Origin: Prolixibacteraceae bacterium
Lineage (GTDB): Bacteria > Bacteroidota > Bacteroidia > Bacteroidales > Prolixibacteraceae
NCBI GenBank assembly: GCA_947475715.1
Contig: CANJNY010000028.1
Location: 1-44,849, forward strand
Length of the DNA: 44,849 nt
Direction of reading: 5' to 3'
Both the position numbers and the translations under genes were made by a program. The notes beneath the pieces were generated by a model. It was not told the DNA's origin. It saw only the letters and a list, made by a program, of their open reading frames with translations, and made no database searches. Of the stretch, positions 27,578 through 35,716 are shown one piece after another. Positions within the stretch are counted from its first letter, which is position 1, and each line of letters begins with the position of its first letter.

Positions 27578-28152
27578 AGGTCTGGGTTTGGATCAAAGTT
27601 GTAAGAATAAATTAGAAAAGCCAAATTCAATTTTTAATCGTCTGTTTTTTAAGATTTAACGCATTTTTTAATAAAGATAACTGAAGAGCAAATAAAATCA
27701 ACCATTAGTTGGAGCAGATTATATTTGATGATAATATTCGCTTAATGTGGCTCAAAGTTATCAGGAGAACAGACAAAAACCTAAATAAATTAGTCGCATT
27801 ATATTGCAAGTATTTAGAATCATCTGATATTTTAATTATTTCGATTTACCGTGGTTAGCGATCTTGTACAATTAAGTTTTGGTGCACGAATATATGTTTA
27901 CCAATGCACCTTCAACTGTATAGTCTGACAAATCTATGAATGCTAAAACAGGATAATTGATAATAATCCAGGAACTGTTTTATTTTCAATCCATCAATGC
28001 AGTTATCCTCTTTATTTGTTATTAATCAAGTCAAAGCGTACGCTTATCTGTATAATCCCTGCATTTAAACTTTTAAAGAAGATTAAATCCATTTTATCCT
28101 TATGTTTGGCTAGTTATTTTAATAAAGAATCTACTTAAATATACTTAATCAA
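27578..28152. other. 575-bp AT-rich spacer without a supported gene
   Basis: It lies between the response-regulator remnant and the OmpA-like mini-ORF. A short minus-strand frame near 27872-27975 ends with FIDLSDYTVEGALVN before a stop, looks coding-like, and could be decayed sequence of an unknown gene. No histidine kinase partner is seen. No clear promoter or terminator was found. Confidence 0.4.
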
Positions 28153-28458
28153 ATGGCTAAAAAAAATGAGATTCCTAGGTTTCTTTTAAATACCTGGCAT
28201 CTTTTACCGGAAAACAAAAGCGAATTAATCGTTTTACTCAGTTACCTGAATAAAAATCGATCACTTCGAATTGAGTTAAACTCATTTATTCCTCCCAATA
28301 GCGAGCCGGACACGAAAATATCTTTCAAAGAGAGTTTAACTGCCAGCGAAGCACATAATCACATGGTCTTAAATGGCTTAGATCAGTCAAGGGTCACTAG
28401 TAATCACTTTGTAATTTCCAAATTACCCATGTTTCGATTTATTGAAGAACAACCTTAG
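28153..28458 (+). CDS. Orphan OmpA-like domain, no signal peptide
   Basis: A 101-residue protein whose layout follows the OmpA C-terminal peptidoglycan-binding domain: LPENKSELIVLLSYLNKN matches the first helix, SLRIELNSF the strand that is normally IEI.GHTD, SLTASEAHNHMVLNGLDQSR the segment normally LS..RA..V..YL...GI...R, and VTSNHF the next strand. The key GHTD and R.E residues are replaced, and there is no signal peptide or barrel. It may be a relic of an OmpA-family gene or a repurposed small protein. The match is by eye only. Confidence 0.45.
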   Translation: MAKKNEIPRFLLNTWHLLPENKSELIVLLSYLNKNRSLRIELNSFIPPNSEPDTKISFKESLTASEAHNHMVLNGLDQSRVTSNHFVISKLPMFRFIEEQP

Positions 28459-28520
28459 CCAGTTCATTCTATTTTGTATACATTCTAAAATTTACAGAAA
28501 TAGTTTCGGCTGAATATAAA

Positions 28521-28655
28521 ATGAAAATTAAAAGAATTTGTATGAATTGGAATTATTTATTTGGTCCGGATATTAAGAGTGGAATTATAATTTGCATAAT
28601 CTTAATAATTATACCTGTAATTATATTCTTTATTTCAAAATATACCAGAAAATAA
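28521..28655 (+). CDS. Possible 44-residue single-helix membrane miniprotein
   Basis: A short ORF, MKIKRICMNWNYLFGPDIK followed by one strongly hydrophobic helix (GIIICIILIIIPVIIFFI) and a basic tail SKYTRK. The positively charged end after the helix suggests an N-out topology. A later ATG at 28542 gives 37 residues. It lies just upstream of a good terminator hairpin, which supports transcription on this strand. AT-rich sequence can give such ORFs by chance. Confidence 0.35.
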   Translation: MKIKRICMNWNYLFGPDIKSGIIICIILIIIPVIIFFISKYTRK

Positions 28656-28703
28656 TATCCCATTTCCTTTAAGCGAATTCTTTGCCTCTGTTTTTGAATA
28701 AAA

Positions 28704-28740
28704 AAACACCTGGAGCATCGCTCAACAGGTGTTTAATTTT
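28704..28740 (+). terminator. Intrinsic terminator
   Basis: AAACACCTG (28704-28712) and CAGGTGTTT (28726-28734) form a perfect 9-bp stem with a 13-nt loop, followed by AATTTT. The A-run on the other side makes it bidirectional, so it could end both the plus-strand mini-ORFs and the minus-strand DUF1080 gene. Confidence 0.7.
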
Positions 28741-28828
28741 GGAGGTATATCAATTCGAGAATGGTGATTCTAAGAACTGGCTTAAAATTAACCGGCCTAA
28801 ATTATAGGCGTTCCTCAATAAAATAGTG

Positions 28829-29482
28829 TCAGGGCAATGGTTTGACCATAATATTTTTAAAGTAGACGATGCTTTTAGGATCATGCCCTTGCAGGGCAAA
28901 TGTTCCATGTGCAATTTTTCGTTCCGGGTGACCTTTGTAATTTGGATTCTCAGGCTCAACAAAATCAACGGTAGTTTTACCATTCAATGAAACTACAATA
29001 TGCTTTCCTGTTACAATGATTTGCATGGTAAACCACTCATTATCTTTTACCGGAACTTCTTTTAAATCCATAACATCATATAAACCACTGGTTCTCTTCC
29101 AGTCGCTGTGGCTGTTATTGACCTGAACCTCATAACCCTTATCCGGAAACCCTTTAGTCTGAAATTCGGTATGAAAATAAATACCTGAATTTGAGCCGGG
29201 CTCGGTCATCACATCAGCCTTCATCTCGAAATTTGTAAAATCATGATTATTAACTGGTCCGTCATAATACAAATGGCTGCGCTTCCCATGAACCATAATA
29301 GCTCCGTCCTTAACTGAAAATGTCCCATCGTCTTCGCTAAATTTCCAGTTCTTCAGATTTTTGCCGTTAAATAGCTTCACCCATCCTTTTTCACCTTTTT
29401 TACGGTCCGATCTTTTCTCCTTTTGTGCTCCATATCCCTGAAGAAAGCAGACAACCAGAGCCAATAAAATCACATTTTTCAT
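28829..29482 (-). CDS. Secreted DUF1080 (3-keto-disaccharide hydrolase-like) protein
   Basis: A 217-residue protein with a signal peptide (cleavage near GYGAQ). The mature part is a LamG-like beta-sandwich of the DUF1080 family: GWVKLFNGKNLKNWK opens it, then DGAIMVHG, NFEMKADVMTEPGSNSGIYF, GYEVQVNNSH and the final GTFALQGHDPKSIVYFKNI. Some members of this family cleave 3-keto-glycosides; others are only domain-level matches. It is monocistronic. Substrate and whether it is catalytic are unknown. Confidence 0.88.
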   Translation of the reverse strand: MKNVILLALVVCFLQGYGAQKEKRSDRKKGEKGWVKLFNGKNLKNWKFSEDDGTFSVKDGAIMVHGKRSHLYYDGPVNNHDFTNFEMKADVMTEPGSNSGIYFHTEFQTKGFPDKGYEVQVNNSHSDWKRTSGLYDVMDLKEVPVKDNEWFTMQIIVTGKHIVVSLNGKTTVDFVEPENPNYKGHPERKIAHGTFALQGHDPKSIVYFKNIMVKPLP

Positions 29483-29679
29483 AAAACTGTAGTATAAGTT
29501 AATTTAAATTACTTTTTAAAAATAACCATTTTCTATGAATTACTCAATCCTTTAGGAAAAGAGATCAAAAATGCTTCAATTAATTTGATTAATGTTTACC
29601 GTGATTTAAACTTATACACGATCCATTTCTCTTAATCAGACCCGGGGTGAAGTCAAACCTCCAAAATCAATTTTAAATA

Positions 29680-29687
29680 TACCTTTG
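29680..29687 (+). promoter_or_regulatory. Putative -7 element (TACCTTTG) for hemW
   Basis: TACCTTTG fits TAnnTTTG and is followed by GTGTTAATTGG, with the ATG about 55 bp downstream. No strong -33 element was seen. Confidence 0.45.
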
Positions 29688-29742
29688 TCGTGTTAATTGG
29701 TCACCTTTTATCAATTATCTAGAATTATATCTTAATAATATT

Positions 29743-30870
29743 ATGGCTGGTATATATTTACATATTCCCTATTGCAGAAGTAAGTGTCATTATTGTGACT
29801 TTTATGCGACCAGTAACATGGCTAGTATCGAAGAATTAGTATCAGCTGAAAGGAGTGAGCTTATTGCAAGGAAACAGTATATTGGTAATGAAGTAGTTGA
29901 AACAATTTATTTTGGAGGTGGAACTCCTTCTGTCCTTTCTGCAATTCAGGTTAAGGATCTTCTGGCAGTAATTTATACTAATTTTAATGTAGCTTCAGAT
30001 TGCGAGATTACATTGGAAGCGAATCCTGAAGATTTGGCCGAGCCCTATCTTACTGATTTACATTTAGCAGGAATTAACAGAATGAGCATTGGCATTCAAA
30101 GCTTTAACAATGACATGCTATCCTATCTCGGACGAGGTCATGATAATTCTAAATTAGTTAATAAAATTAAGGCTGCCAAAAAGGCGGGAATTGAAAATAT
30201 TTCCATTGACTTAATTTATGGTATTCCCGGATTAAGTCTGGATAAATATTTAGAGTCATTAAATGAAGCAATGCAATTGGGTATTCAACATATATCTGCC
30301 TATTCGTTGATCATTGAGAAGAACACCTTTTTTTACAAATTATATAAGACAAACCGGCTGGTCGAAGCGAAGGATGATGATGTCGTTGCACAGTTTAATG
30401 CCACTATTGATACCTTATCCAACAATGGTTTCTCTCATTATGAAGTTAGCAGTTTTGCTTTGGAGGGGTTTCAATCGAGGCATAATTCATCCTATTGGGA
30501 GGGTAAAAAATATCTCGGAGTGGGTCCTTCGGCTCATAGCTTTGATGGGAGTTCAAGACAATGGAATGTCAGCAGTATAAAAACCTATATGCTCAATATG
30601 AAGAGTGATAAGGATTACTTTGAAGTTGAGATTTTATCAGAAGTCGACCGGTATAATGAATATCTTTTGGTGGGGCTACGAACCGCAAAAGGGATCTCAA
30701 AAAAATATATCTCGGAGCAGTTTAATAGTAAAATCAATGGTTATTTTCTCAAGGAACTCTCCAAACTGAATAGTGATGATTTTATTTCGGTTGCGGACGA
30801 TCGTGTTACTTTAACCCGAAAAGGGATTTTTGTTTCAGACCTTATTATACGGACTCTTTTTTTTAACTGA
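29743..30870 (+). CDS. hemW: HemW-like radical SAM protein
   Basis: A 375-residue radical SAM protein. The start MAGIYLHIPYCRSKCHYCDFY holds the iron-sulfur cluster cysteines C11, C15 and C18 (CxxxCxxC), followed by YFGGGTPSVL and EANPEDL. The C-terminal HemN/HemW region is present (HYEVSSFA, HNSSYW and YLGVGPSAHSF). HemW is a heme chaperone long annotated as oxygen-independent coproporphyrinogen oxidase; the length and the start directly at the CxxxCxxC motif favour HemW over HemN. It is monocistronic and divergent from the DUF1080 gene. Confidence 0.93.
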   Translation: MAGIYLHIPYCRSKCHYCDFYATSNMASIEELVSAERSELIARKQYIGNEVVETIYFGGGTPSVLSAIQVKDLLAVIYTNFNVASDCEITLEANPEDLAEPYLTDLHLAGINRMSIGIQSFNNDMLSYLGRGHDNSKLVNKIKAAKKAGIENISIDLIYGIPGLSLDKYLESLNEAMQLGIQHISAYSLIIEKNTFFYKLYKTNRLVEAKDDDVVAQFNATIDTLSNNGFSHYEVSSFALEGFQSRHNSSYWEGKKYLGVGPSAHSFDGSSRQWNVSSIKTYMLNMKSDKDYFEVEILSEVDRYNEYLLVGLRTAKGISKKYISEQFNSKINGYFLKELSKLNSDDFISVADDRVTLTRKGIFVSDLIIRTLFFN

Positions 30871-30934
30871 GACTAAAATCAGGATCCTTATTCCTTTCTT
30901 TGAATTCCAATCAACCGGCCAGAATGAGATCACA

Positions 30935-32428
30935 CTATTTATTTGACTTTTTAACGAACAATTTTGCCAGTAAAAATCCCACAAGCGTAATTGCAATGGT
31001 GCCGAATACGGTGGTCAGATTTTCGTGAAACGGACTTTTAAAAGCGAGCAATTTCCCTTCCGTAAAATAGAGCGGAGTTAAACTCATCCAGATAATAATC
31101 AATACCCCTATAATCACCCCTATAAATGCATCAATATTGCGTGCATTCTTTGAGAAGTACCCAAGCAGAAATAATCCAAGCATCCCGCCGCTAAATATGG
31201 AGGCAAGCATCCACCACGCATCCAAAACGCTTTTAACTCCGACCAGTGATAAGGCAATAACCACACCCAATGAACCAACGATCATTGAAGAACCATAAAG
31301 GACCCTCATGGAAGATTTTTCATTTGCATTTTTATTGAAGTATCTTTTGTAATAGTCGGATAAGATAATTGTGGCAGTACCATTGATATTGGCAGAAATA
31401 TTACTCATCCCGGCTGCAAAAATTGAGGCAATTAAGAGTCCCTTAAGGCCATCGGGAAGTGCCGTAGCAATAAAGTAGGGAAAGATCTTGTCTCCGGCAC
31501 CGGGAACCTGAAGTTCTGCAGGTAATAAGCCGGGTTGAGCAGTATAATAGGCAAAGAGTGCTGTTCCGATATAAAAGAGAATCATCGACAGTGGGATATA
31601 TAAGAAATAACCCAGGAAGGCTGAAGATTTTGCCTCCTTCTCAGTACTGGTTGTCATATAACGCTGTACATTATTCTGATCGATCCCAAAATTCTGAAGG
31701 TTCATAAATAAGCCATACATCAGCACGACCCAAAATGTTGAATCCTGCAGGCTCAATCCAAAACTTCCCAGGCTGAATTTATGGTTAGCAGCAGCTATCT
31801 CAAAAAGCTGTGAAGGGCCACCGGGCATTTTAAATGTCAATATTAAAGCGGCAACAACTGCACCAATGATAAGTATAATACCTTGTATTGCATCGGTCCA
31901 GATAACAGCTTGAATACCGCCCAGCATCGAATAAAGGGTTACCGTAATTCCGGTACATATAATGATTATTTCAATGCTCCAGCCAAATACGGCATTTAAG
32001 GGTAATGCAAGCAATAACAGGATGGCTCCGGTATGCATAACTTTGGTTAAAATATAGCAAACCGATGCATAAATGCTGGCCCAGGGACCAAAACGTACCT
32101 CGAGGTAATGATACGCCGATATACTTCCCAAACCCCGATAAAGCGGGACAAAAAACCGGATCGAAAAAACTGCGGCAATTGGAATGGAGAGACTAAATAC
32201 AAATGCATTCCAGTTCGACATGTAACCTTTTCCCGGAAGGCCTAAAAAACTTATACAGCTCAAGAAGGCTGCAAACAGCGAAAAACCGACTACCCATCCC
32301 GGTATTTTACCGCCACCGGATGTAAATTGTGAGGTAGTTTTATTTTTACGGAAGAAACTGGCGCCAAAAATTACACTTCCCAAAGTCAGTATTATAAAGA
32401 CAATCAGATCCAGAACAGATAGTTTCAT
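30935..32428 (-). CDS. Sodium:solute symporter (SSS family)
   Basis: A 497-residue inner-membrane transporter with about 13 hydrophobic helices. It has the SSS features: an N-terminal helix, then TSGGGKIPGWVVGFSLFAAFLSCISFLG split over residues 37-64, the YHYLEVRFG segment, and GLLIASIFAAGMSNISANING near 340. Members import sugars, sialic acid, amino acids or vitamins with Na+. Bacteroidota often use SSS carriers for monosaccharides from PUL enzymes, and mannose, GlcNAc or fucose are possible here, but nothing fixes the substrate. It converges on hemW. Confidence 0.92.
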   Translation of the reverse strand: MKLSVLDLIVFIILTLGSVIFGASFFRKNKTTSQFTSGGGKIPGWVVGFSLFAAFLSCISFLGLPGKGYMSNWNAFVFSLSIPIAAVFSIRFFVPLYRGLGSISAYHYLEVRFGPWASIYASVCYILTKVMHTGAILLLLALPLNAVFGWSIEIIIICTGITVTLYSMLGGIQAVIWTDAIQGIILIIGAVVAALILTFKMPGGPSQLFEIAAANHKFSLGSFGLSLQDSTFWVVLMYGLFMNLQNFGIDQNNVQRYMTTSTEKEAKSSAFLGYFLYIPLSMILFYIGTALFAYYTAQPGLLPAELQVPGAGDKIFPYFIATALPDGLKGLLIASIFAAGMSNISANINGTATIILSDYYKRYFNKNANEKSSMRVLYGSSMIVGSLGVVIALSLVGVKSVLDAWWMLASIFSGGMLGLFLLGYFSKNARNIDAFIGVIIGVLIIIWMSLTPLYFTEGKLLAFKSPFHENLTTVFGTIAITLVGFLLAKLFVKKSNK

Positions 32429-32512
32429 TTGAATAGTTTAGTATGAGTTAAAAGCACAAATAAAAATTAGAATCGTCTTCTTTTCAAGGATATATGAATA
32501 ACTCCGTAACAA

Positions 32513-32690
32513 CTAACTCTGTTTTCTTGCTTTGAAACTCCCATATTTAACATTATCCAGAAAACCTTGGTAGATCTCCGGCATTCTTAAACATCAGGGC
32601 TGAGCGTAAAAATAGTATTTTATTTGCATCATCGTGGCTTTGCGTCCGTCATATGACGAATTGCGCAGGATGGGGGGTAAAATCATGCTA
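32513..32690 (-). pseudogene. Frameshifted coding remnant upstream of the symporter gene
   Basis: The minus strand reads LFLRSALMFKNAG in one frame, then only in a neighbouring frame continues EIYQGFLDNVKYGSFKARKQ to a stop at 32513. Joined by a one-base frameshift this looks like a C-terminus of a real protein, but I cannot name the family. It occupies part of the 604-bp spacer between the symporter and a secreted protein. Confidence 0.25.
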
Positions 32691-32768
32691 AGTAATCCCA
32701 GGTTCAGGAAATCCAACCTCGAAAAAATAACACGATGAAAAAATGGCGATCTGATTGAGTTTTAAAAC

Positions 32769-32920
32769 CTCACGCAAAGGCGCCAAGGCGCTAAAAGCTT
32801 ATATTTAAAAGCTTTGCGACTTTGCGGCTTTGCGTGAGTAAAAAAAGTTAGTTAGGAGGCGCTAAGAGTTCAATTTTTAAAACTTTGCGACTTTGCGGCT
32901 TTGCGTGAGTAAAAAGAGTT
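32769..32920. repeat. REP-like repeat cluster (CTTTGCGTGAG)
   Basis: CTCACGCAAAG (32769-32779) faces its exact reverse complement at 32828-32838, with the stem extended by GGCGCCAAGGCGC and GACTTTGCGGC. A block of about 42 bp (GCGACTTTGCGGCTTTGCG plus flanks) occurs at 32807-32849 and again at 32879-32920, a 71-bp period. Such GCAAAG/CTTTGCG repeats are common extragenic elements in Bacteroidota genomes. Confidence 0.75.
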
Positions 32921-33032
32921 ATAAGAGATAAGGTAAAGTTCTAATAAATATTACATTACGGCTGGTCATGAAAAAAAATTATCAGGAAGCGTTTCCCGGT
33001 CTAAGAACTCCCAACTTTAGCTTAATTCAAAT

Positions 33033-33542
33033 TCATTTGACAGCTGGTGGTACTACTGCAATAGTGTATTTCCACCTTGATGATGAAAACTTTTTACCTC
33101 TCGAAAGAAGCTGAACTCCTTTTATCGTTCCGAAGATTCCGATTGCTGTAATTGGAGACATAACTATACCCATTAAGATTAAGAATCCTTCAGCTTGAAT
33201 AATTCCGGCTCCTAAGAGAGCTAGTCCACCTCCGCTAATAAAGGCACCCGGAACTGCAAGTCCCAAGCCACCAAGTTGAGATGAGGGTGTTTGAACACAT
33301 AATTGCTGAATCTGACTGACTAAAATGGTATCCGAATTAATAAGAATTGCTTTATCGGAAAGGACTTTCAAATTACCCTTATATTTTTTACCATATTTAT
33401 AAACAGATACTTTAGAGCCTTCACTTATATACTTGAACTGATTGCCCTTATGGCTCATAAGTTCCAGACCACTTTTATCCTGGCCAATTGCTGCAACAGA
33501 AGTAAATAGAAAAAGGGTGATAGCTAGATAAATTTGTTTCAT
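33033..33542 (-). CDS. Secreted/membrane protein of unknown function
   Basis: A 169-residue protein with a signal peptide (cleavage near AIGQ, about 21). The middle is beta-rich with GSKVSVYKYGKKYKGNLKVLSDKAILINSDTI split over 40-75, as in small SH3-like modules. It is followed by a glycine-rich hydrophobic hairpin (about 90-150) that could insert in a membrane. It resembles Bacteroidota hypotheticals with a VxxxxxxGxKVxVYxxGKKxKG start; no function is known. Confidence 0.65.
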   Translation of the reverse strand: MKQIYLAITLFLFTSVAAIGQDKSGLELMSHKGNQFKYISEGSKVSVYKYGKKYKGNLKVLSDKAILINSDTILVSQIQQLCVQTPSSQLGGLGLAVPGAFISGGGLALLGAGIIQAEGFLILMGIVMSPITAIGIFGTIKGVQLLSRGKKFSSSRWKYTIAVVPPAVK

Positions 33543-33764
33543 AATAAATATTTTTTAGGTTAATAAAGTTAGATCGGATGTCCGACCAAATAAAAATGTG
33601 GTAGTTTATTATACTGGCTAACTATAATTTAGGATAGTTTGTCACCTTGAAAAAACAATAGTCCCGGTTAGGTTATTCGTAAAACGCACTAATTTAGGCT
33701 CAAATTTAATCAATAAAAAACCAAACTTCAATAAATAAAAAATATTTTGTTGAATTTATCAAAT

Positions 33765-33905
33765 TTAATTAGAATCGGTGTTATAAATTAGCAATTCATC
33801 CCGCAAGACCCTACCAACCGGAAGAGTAGAAATTCCCGCGATGCCGCGATTAACATATAATTCAGTTTTGTTCTGCTTAAACTCGGCCGATTTTATTGCC
33901 GGCAT
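33765..33905 (-). pseudogene. C-terminal remnant of a metallophosphoesterase
   Basis: In the 455-bp spacer the minus strand encodes TELYVNRGIAGISTLPVGR and a short tail to a stop at 33765. It resembles the last strands of YaeI-type calcineurin-like phosphoesterases (LYVNRGIGT..LP.R...PEI...TL). No metal-binding motifs remain upstream, so this is a decayed fragment if the match holds. Confidence 0.35.
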
Positions 33906-33997
33906 CTCATGCTTTGTTAAGGAAGAGATGTTTGTTGGAGAGTATCACCCGAACCAGCACGGCCGCATACTCACAATATTTATTCTCTCTTTTCACC

Positions 33998-35269
33998 TCA
34001 CTTAGGCAATATATAATCCCCCTCGCCCATCCACGTGGCGTAACTGTCCCAGCCAAACCCGCCGGAAATTGATTTAACACTCCAGAAAATGTAGTTGGCT
34101 GCGGCCAGGTCGCCGGCCGCATTGAGCTTGCGTGAGATCCCGAGGTAGTTGTAAGATTCGCAAACTTCGGGTAATATGGTTTTGATCAGAGTAGCGTTGT
34201 AAGACTGCACCAGATCATATGCGAGACCATAAATCTGAACGGCATCGTAAGCAGTAAGTGAATAGGCATCGGGCAGGAATCCGGTTTTGGTTAAGATCTG
34301 GCCATCCAGGGCTTCAGCAGTTGCCGGAATTTTACCCGCCGTTCCAATACCCATAATAGGAGCAACGAATCTCACATCACGGGCAAATGTAGCAGCCACA
34401 GCATCATCTGTGACCGAAGCTTTTTGAACATTGGCATCGCAGCCGTACCATTTCACCTGTGAGAGGGTATTCTGAGCTGCAGCAGAATGAAGAAAATCGG
34501 AGGCTTCCTGGTAAGAGATCAGCAGAACTGCCACTTTTGAGACCCCATACGTTGCAATGGCGGCACTAGCCTGATTGGCCACCAAAGTAATCATCTCCTG
34601 AAAGTTGCCGGCTTTAGGCTTATAGCTGATACCGGGAAGTACAATTCCTCCCATAGCCTGGAATCTTTGCTTTACAGTCTGGTATAGACCGCTTCCGAAT
34701 GTGTCGTCCCTCCAAATGGGAATAATCACCTTCACCGAATCAAACTTCATCATGCTTACCAGGGCCTGCCCCTGCACATTATCGTCGGTGATCAGTCTGA
34801 AAATATAATCATTTGGGATTGCCAGCGATGGAGTAGAGCTGAAACACCCGAGCGATAACATCTGGTTTGCATCAAGAAAAGCTCTTATTGACTTCAGCTC
34901 GGCGCTGTTGCCTGGTCCTGCCACAAGCAGTCGTATCCCATCGGCATACATCGCCTTTGCAGCCGCAAGGGTAAGAACGGTATCCATGTGCGTGTCGGTG
35001 TACGTACATGAAAACCTCAGGGGCGATCCCACTGATGCATACCGCTGATTCAGGTTTGTCAAAGAGAGCTCAATCACGGCTTTTCCGGTGAGACCTCCCT
35101 GTGAATAATCACCGGTAAGGTCCAGAATCGCACCCAGCTTTATTGTATTAGTTTGGGAGCTCGTATCTGAATCTTTTTTGCTGCAGGAAAATAGCAGGAC
35201 GCAGGATAGCAGAATGAGGGATGTAGTAAATAGGATACGGGATATGTGGGTAATTAATAATTGTTTCAT
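33998..35269 (-). CDS. Leu/Ile/Val-type (Peripla_BP_6) substrate-binding lipoprotein
   Basis: A 423-residue lipoprotein: the leader ends LLFSC (C29), followed by SKKDSD. The mature protein begins IKLGAILDLTGDYSQGGLTGKAVIEL, typical of type I periplasmic binding proteins of the branched-chain amino-acid receptor class. It continues with GPGNSAELKSIRAFLD, VKVIIPIWRDDTFGSGLYQTV and FLPDAYSLTAYDAVQIYGLAYDL. No permease or ATPase genes are nearby, so it may be a stand-alone receptor rather than part of an ABC importer. Higher GC than the flanking spacers is noticeable. Confidence 0.85.
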   Translation of the reverse strand: MKQLLITHISRILFTTSLILLSCVLLFSCSKKDSDTSSQTNTIKLGAILDLTGDYSQGGLTGKAVIELSLTNLNQRYASVGSPLRFSCTYTDTHMDTVLTLAAAKAMYADGIRLLVAGPGNSAELKSIRAFLDANQMLSLGCFSSTPSLAIPNDYIFRLITDDNVQGQALVSMMKFDSVKVIIPIWRDDTFGSGLYQTVKQRFQAMGGIVLPGISYKPKAGNFQEMITLVANQASAAIATYGVSKVAVLLISYQEASDFLHSAAAQNTLSQVKWYGCDANVQKASVTDDAVAATFARDVRFVAPIMGIGTAGKIPATAEALDGQILTKTGFLPDAYSLTAYDAVQIYGLAYDLVQSYNATLIKTILPEVCESYNYLGISRKLNAAGDLAAANYIFWSVKSISGGFGWDSYATWMGEGDYILPK

Positions 35270-35716
35270 AGCATTAAAAAGAGATGTTTAATCATTCAGG
35301 CATTAAAAGACAAAGATATATTTATTAGGGGAAAAGAGATATTCGAGGTTTATGATATCTAGCTTTTCATCTTAGAATTCAGCCCTGATAAGTTTTTTTT
35401 TGAATTAAATTACTTCCGCTTTATAAATCCGGACTCCAGGTACACTCTTGTTCCAATGAAAATCATCCGAACATTTGGATTAAAATTGATTAGTTATCTC
35501 TATTGAAATTTGATGTAATTTAGGACCATCTGAAAAAAATAGGTTTACTAAGAACAACGATTTACCTGCCAACGAAATGAACATTCAGTTATTTGAAGAC
35601 ATCATCAGACAAAAAGCCAAAGTTCTATTATAATATACGATAAAAATACCGGGAAATTTCTCTTAATCAGATCACTTGCAACCTGTAATACTTAAAATAA
35701 TTTTAAAGTCAGCATA
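35270..35716. other. 447-bp divergent spacer
   Basis: It separates two divergent genes (binding lipoprotein and GH20). A TATCTTTG -7 match for the minus-strand gene lies at 35311-35318. A short plus-strand frame reads NDLPANEMNIQLFEDIIRQ and stops near 35632, with a stop about 40 codons upstream; it could be a gene tail or chance. No clear GH20 promoter was identified. Confidence 0.4.
35311..35318 (-). promoter_or_regulatory. Putative -7 element for the binding lipoprotein gene
   Basis: Minus-strand TATCTTTG, fitting TAnnTTTG, about 41 bp upstream of the ATG at 35269. Confidence 0.4.

Noticed and set aside
27872-27975. Short minus-strand frame with FIDLSDYTVEG
   Set aside because: Coding-like but too short and without any family; kept only as a remark in the spacer entry.
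33907-34122. 71-residue minus-strand ORF
   Set aside because: It overlaps the C-terminus of the binding lipoprotein in another frame and has no recognisable features.
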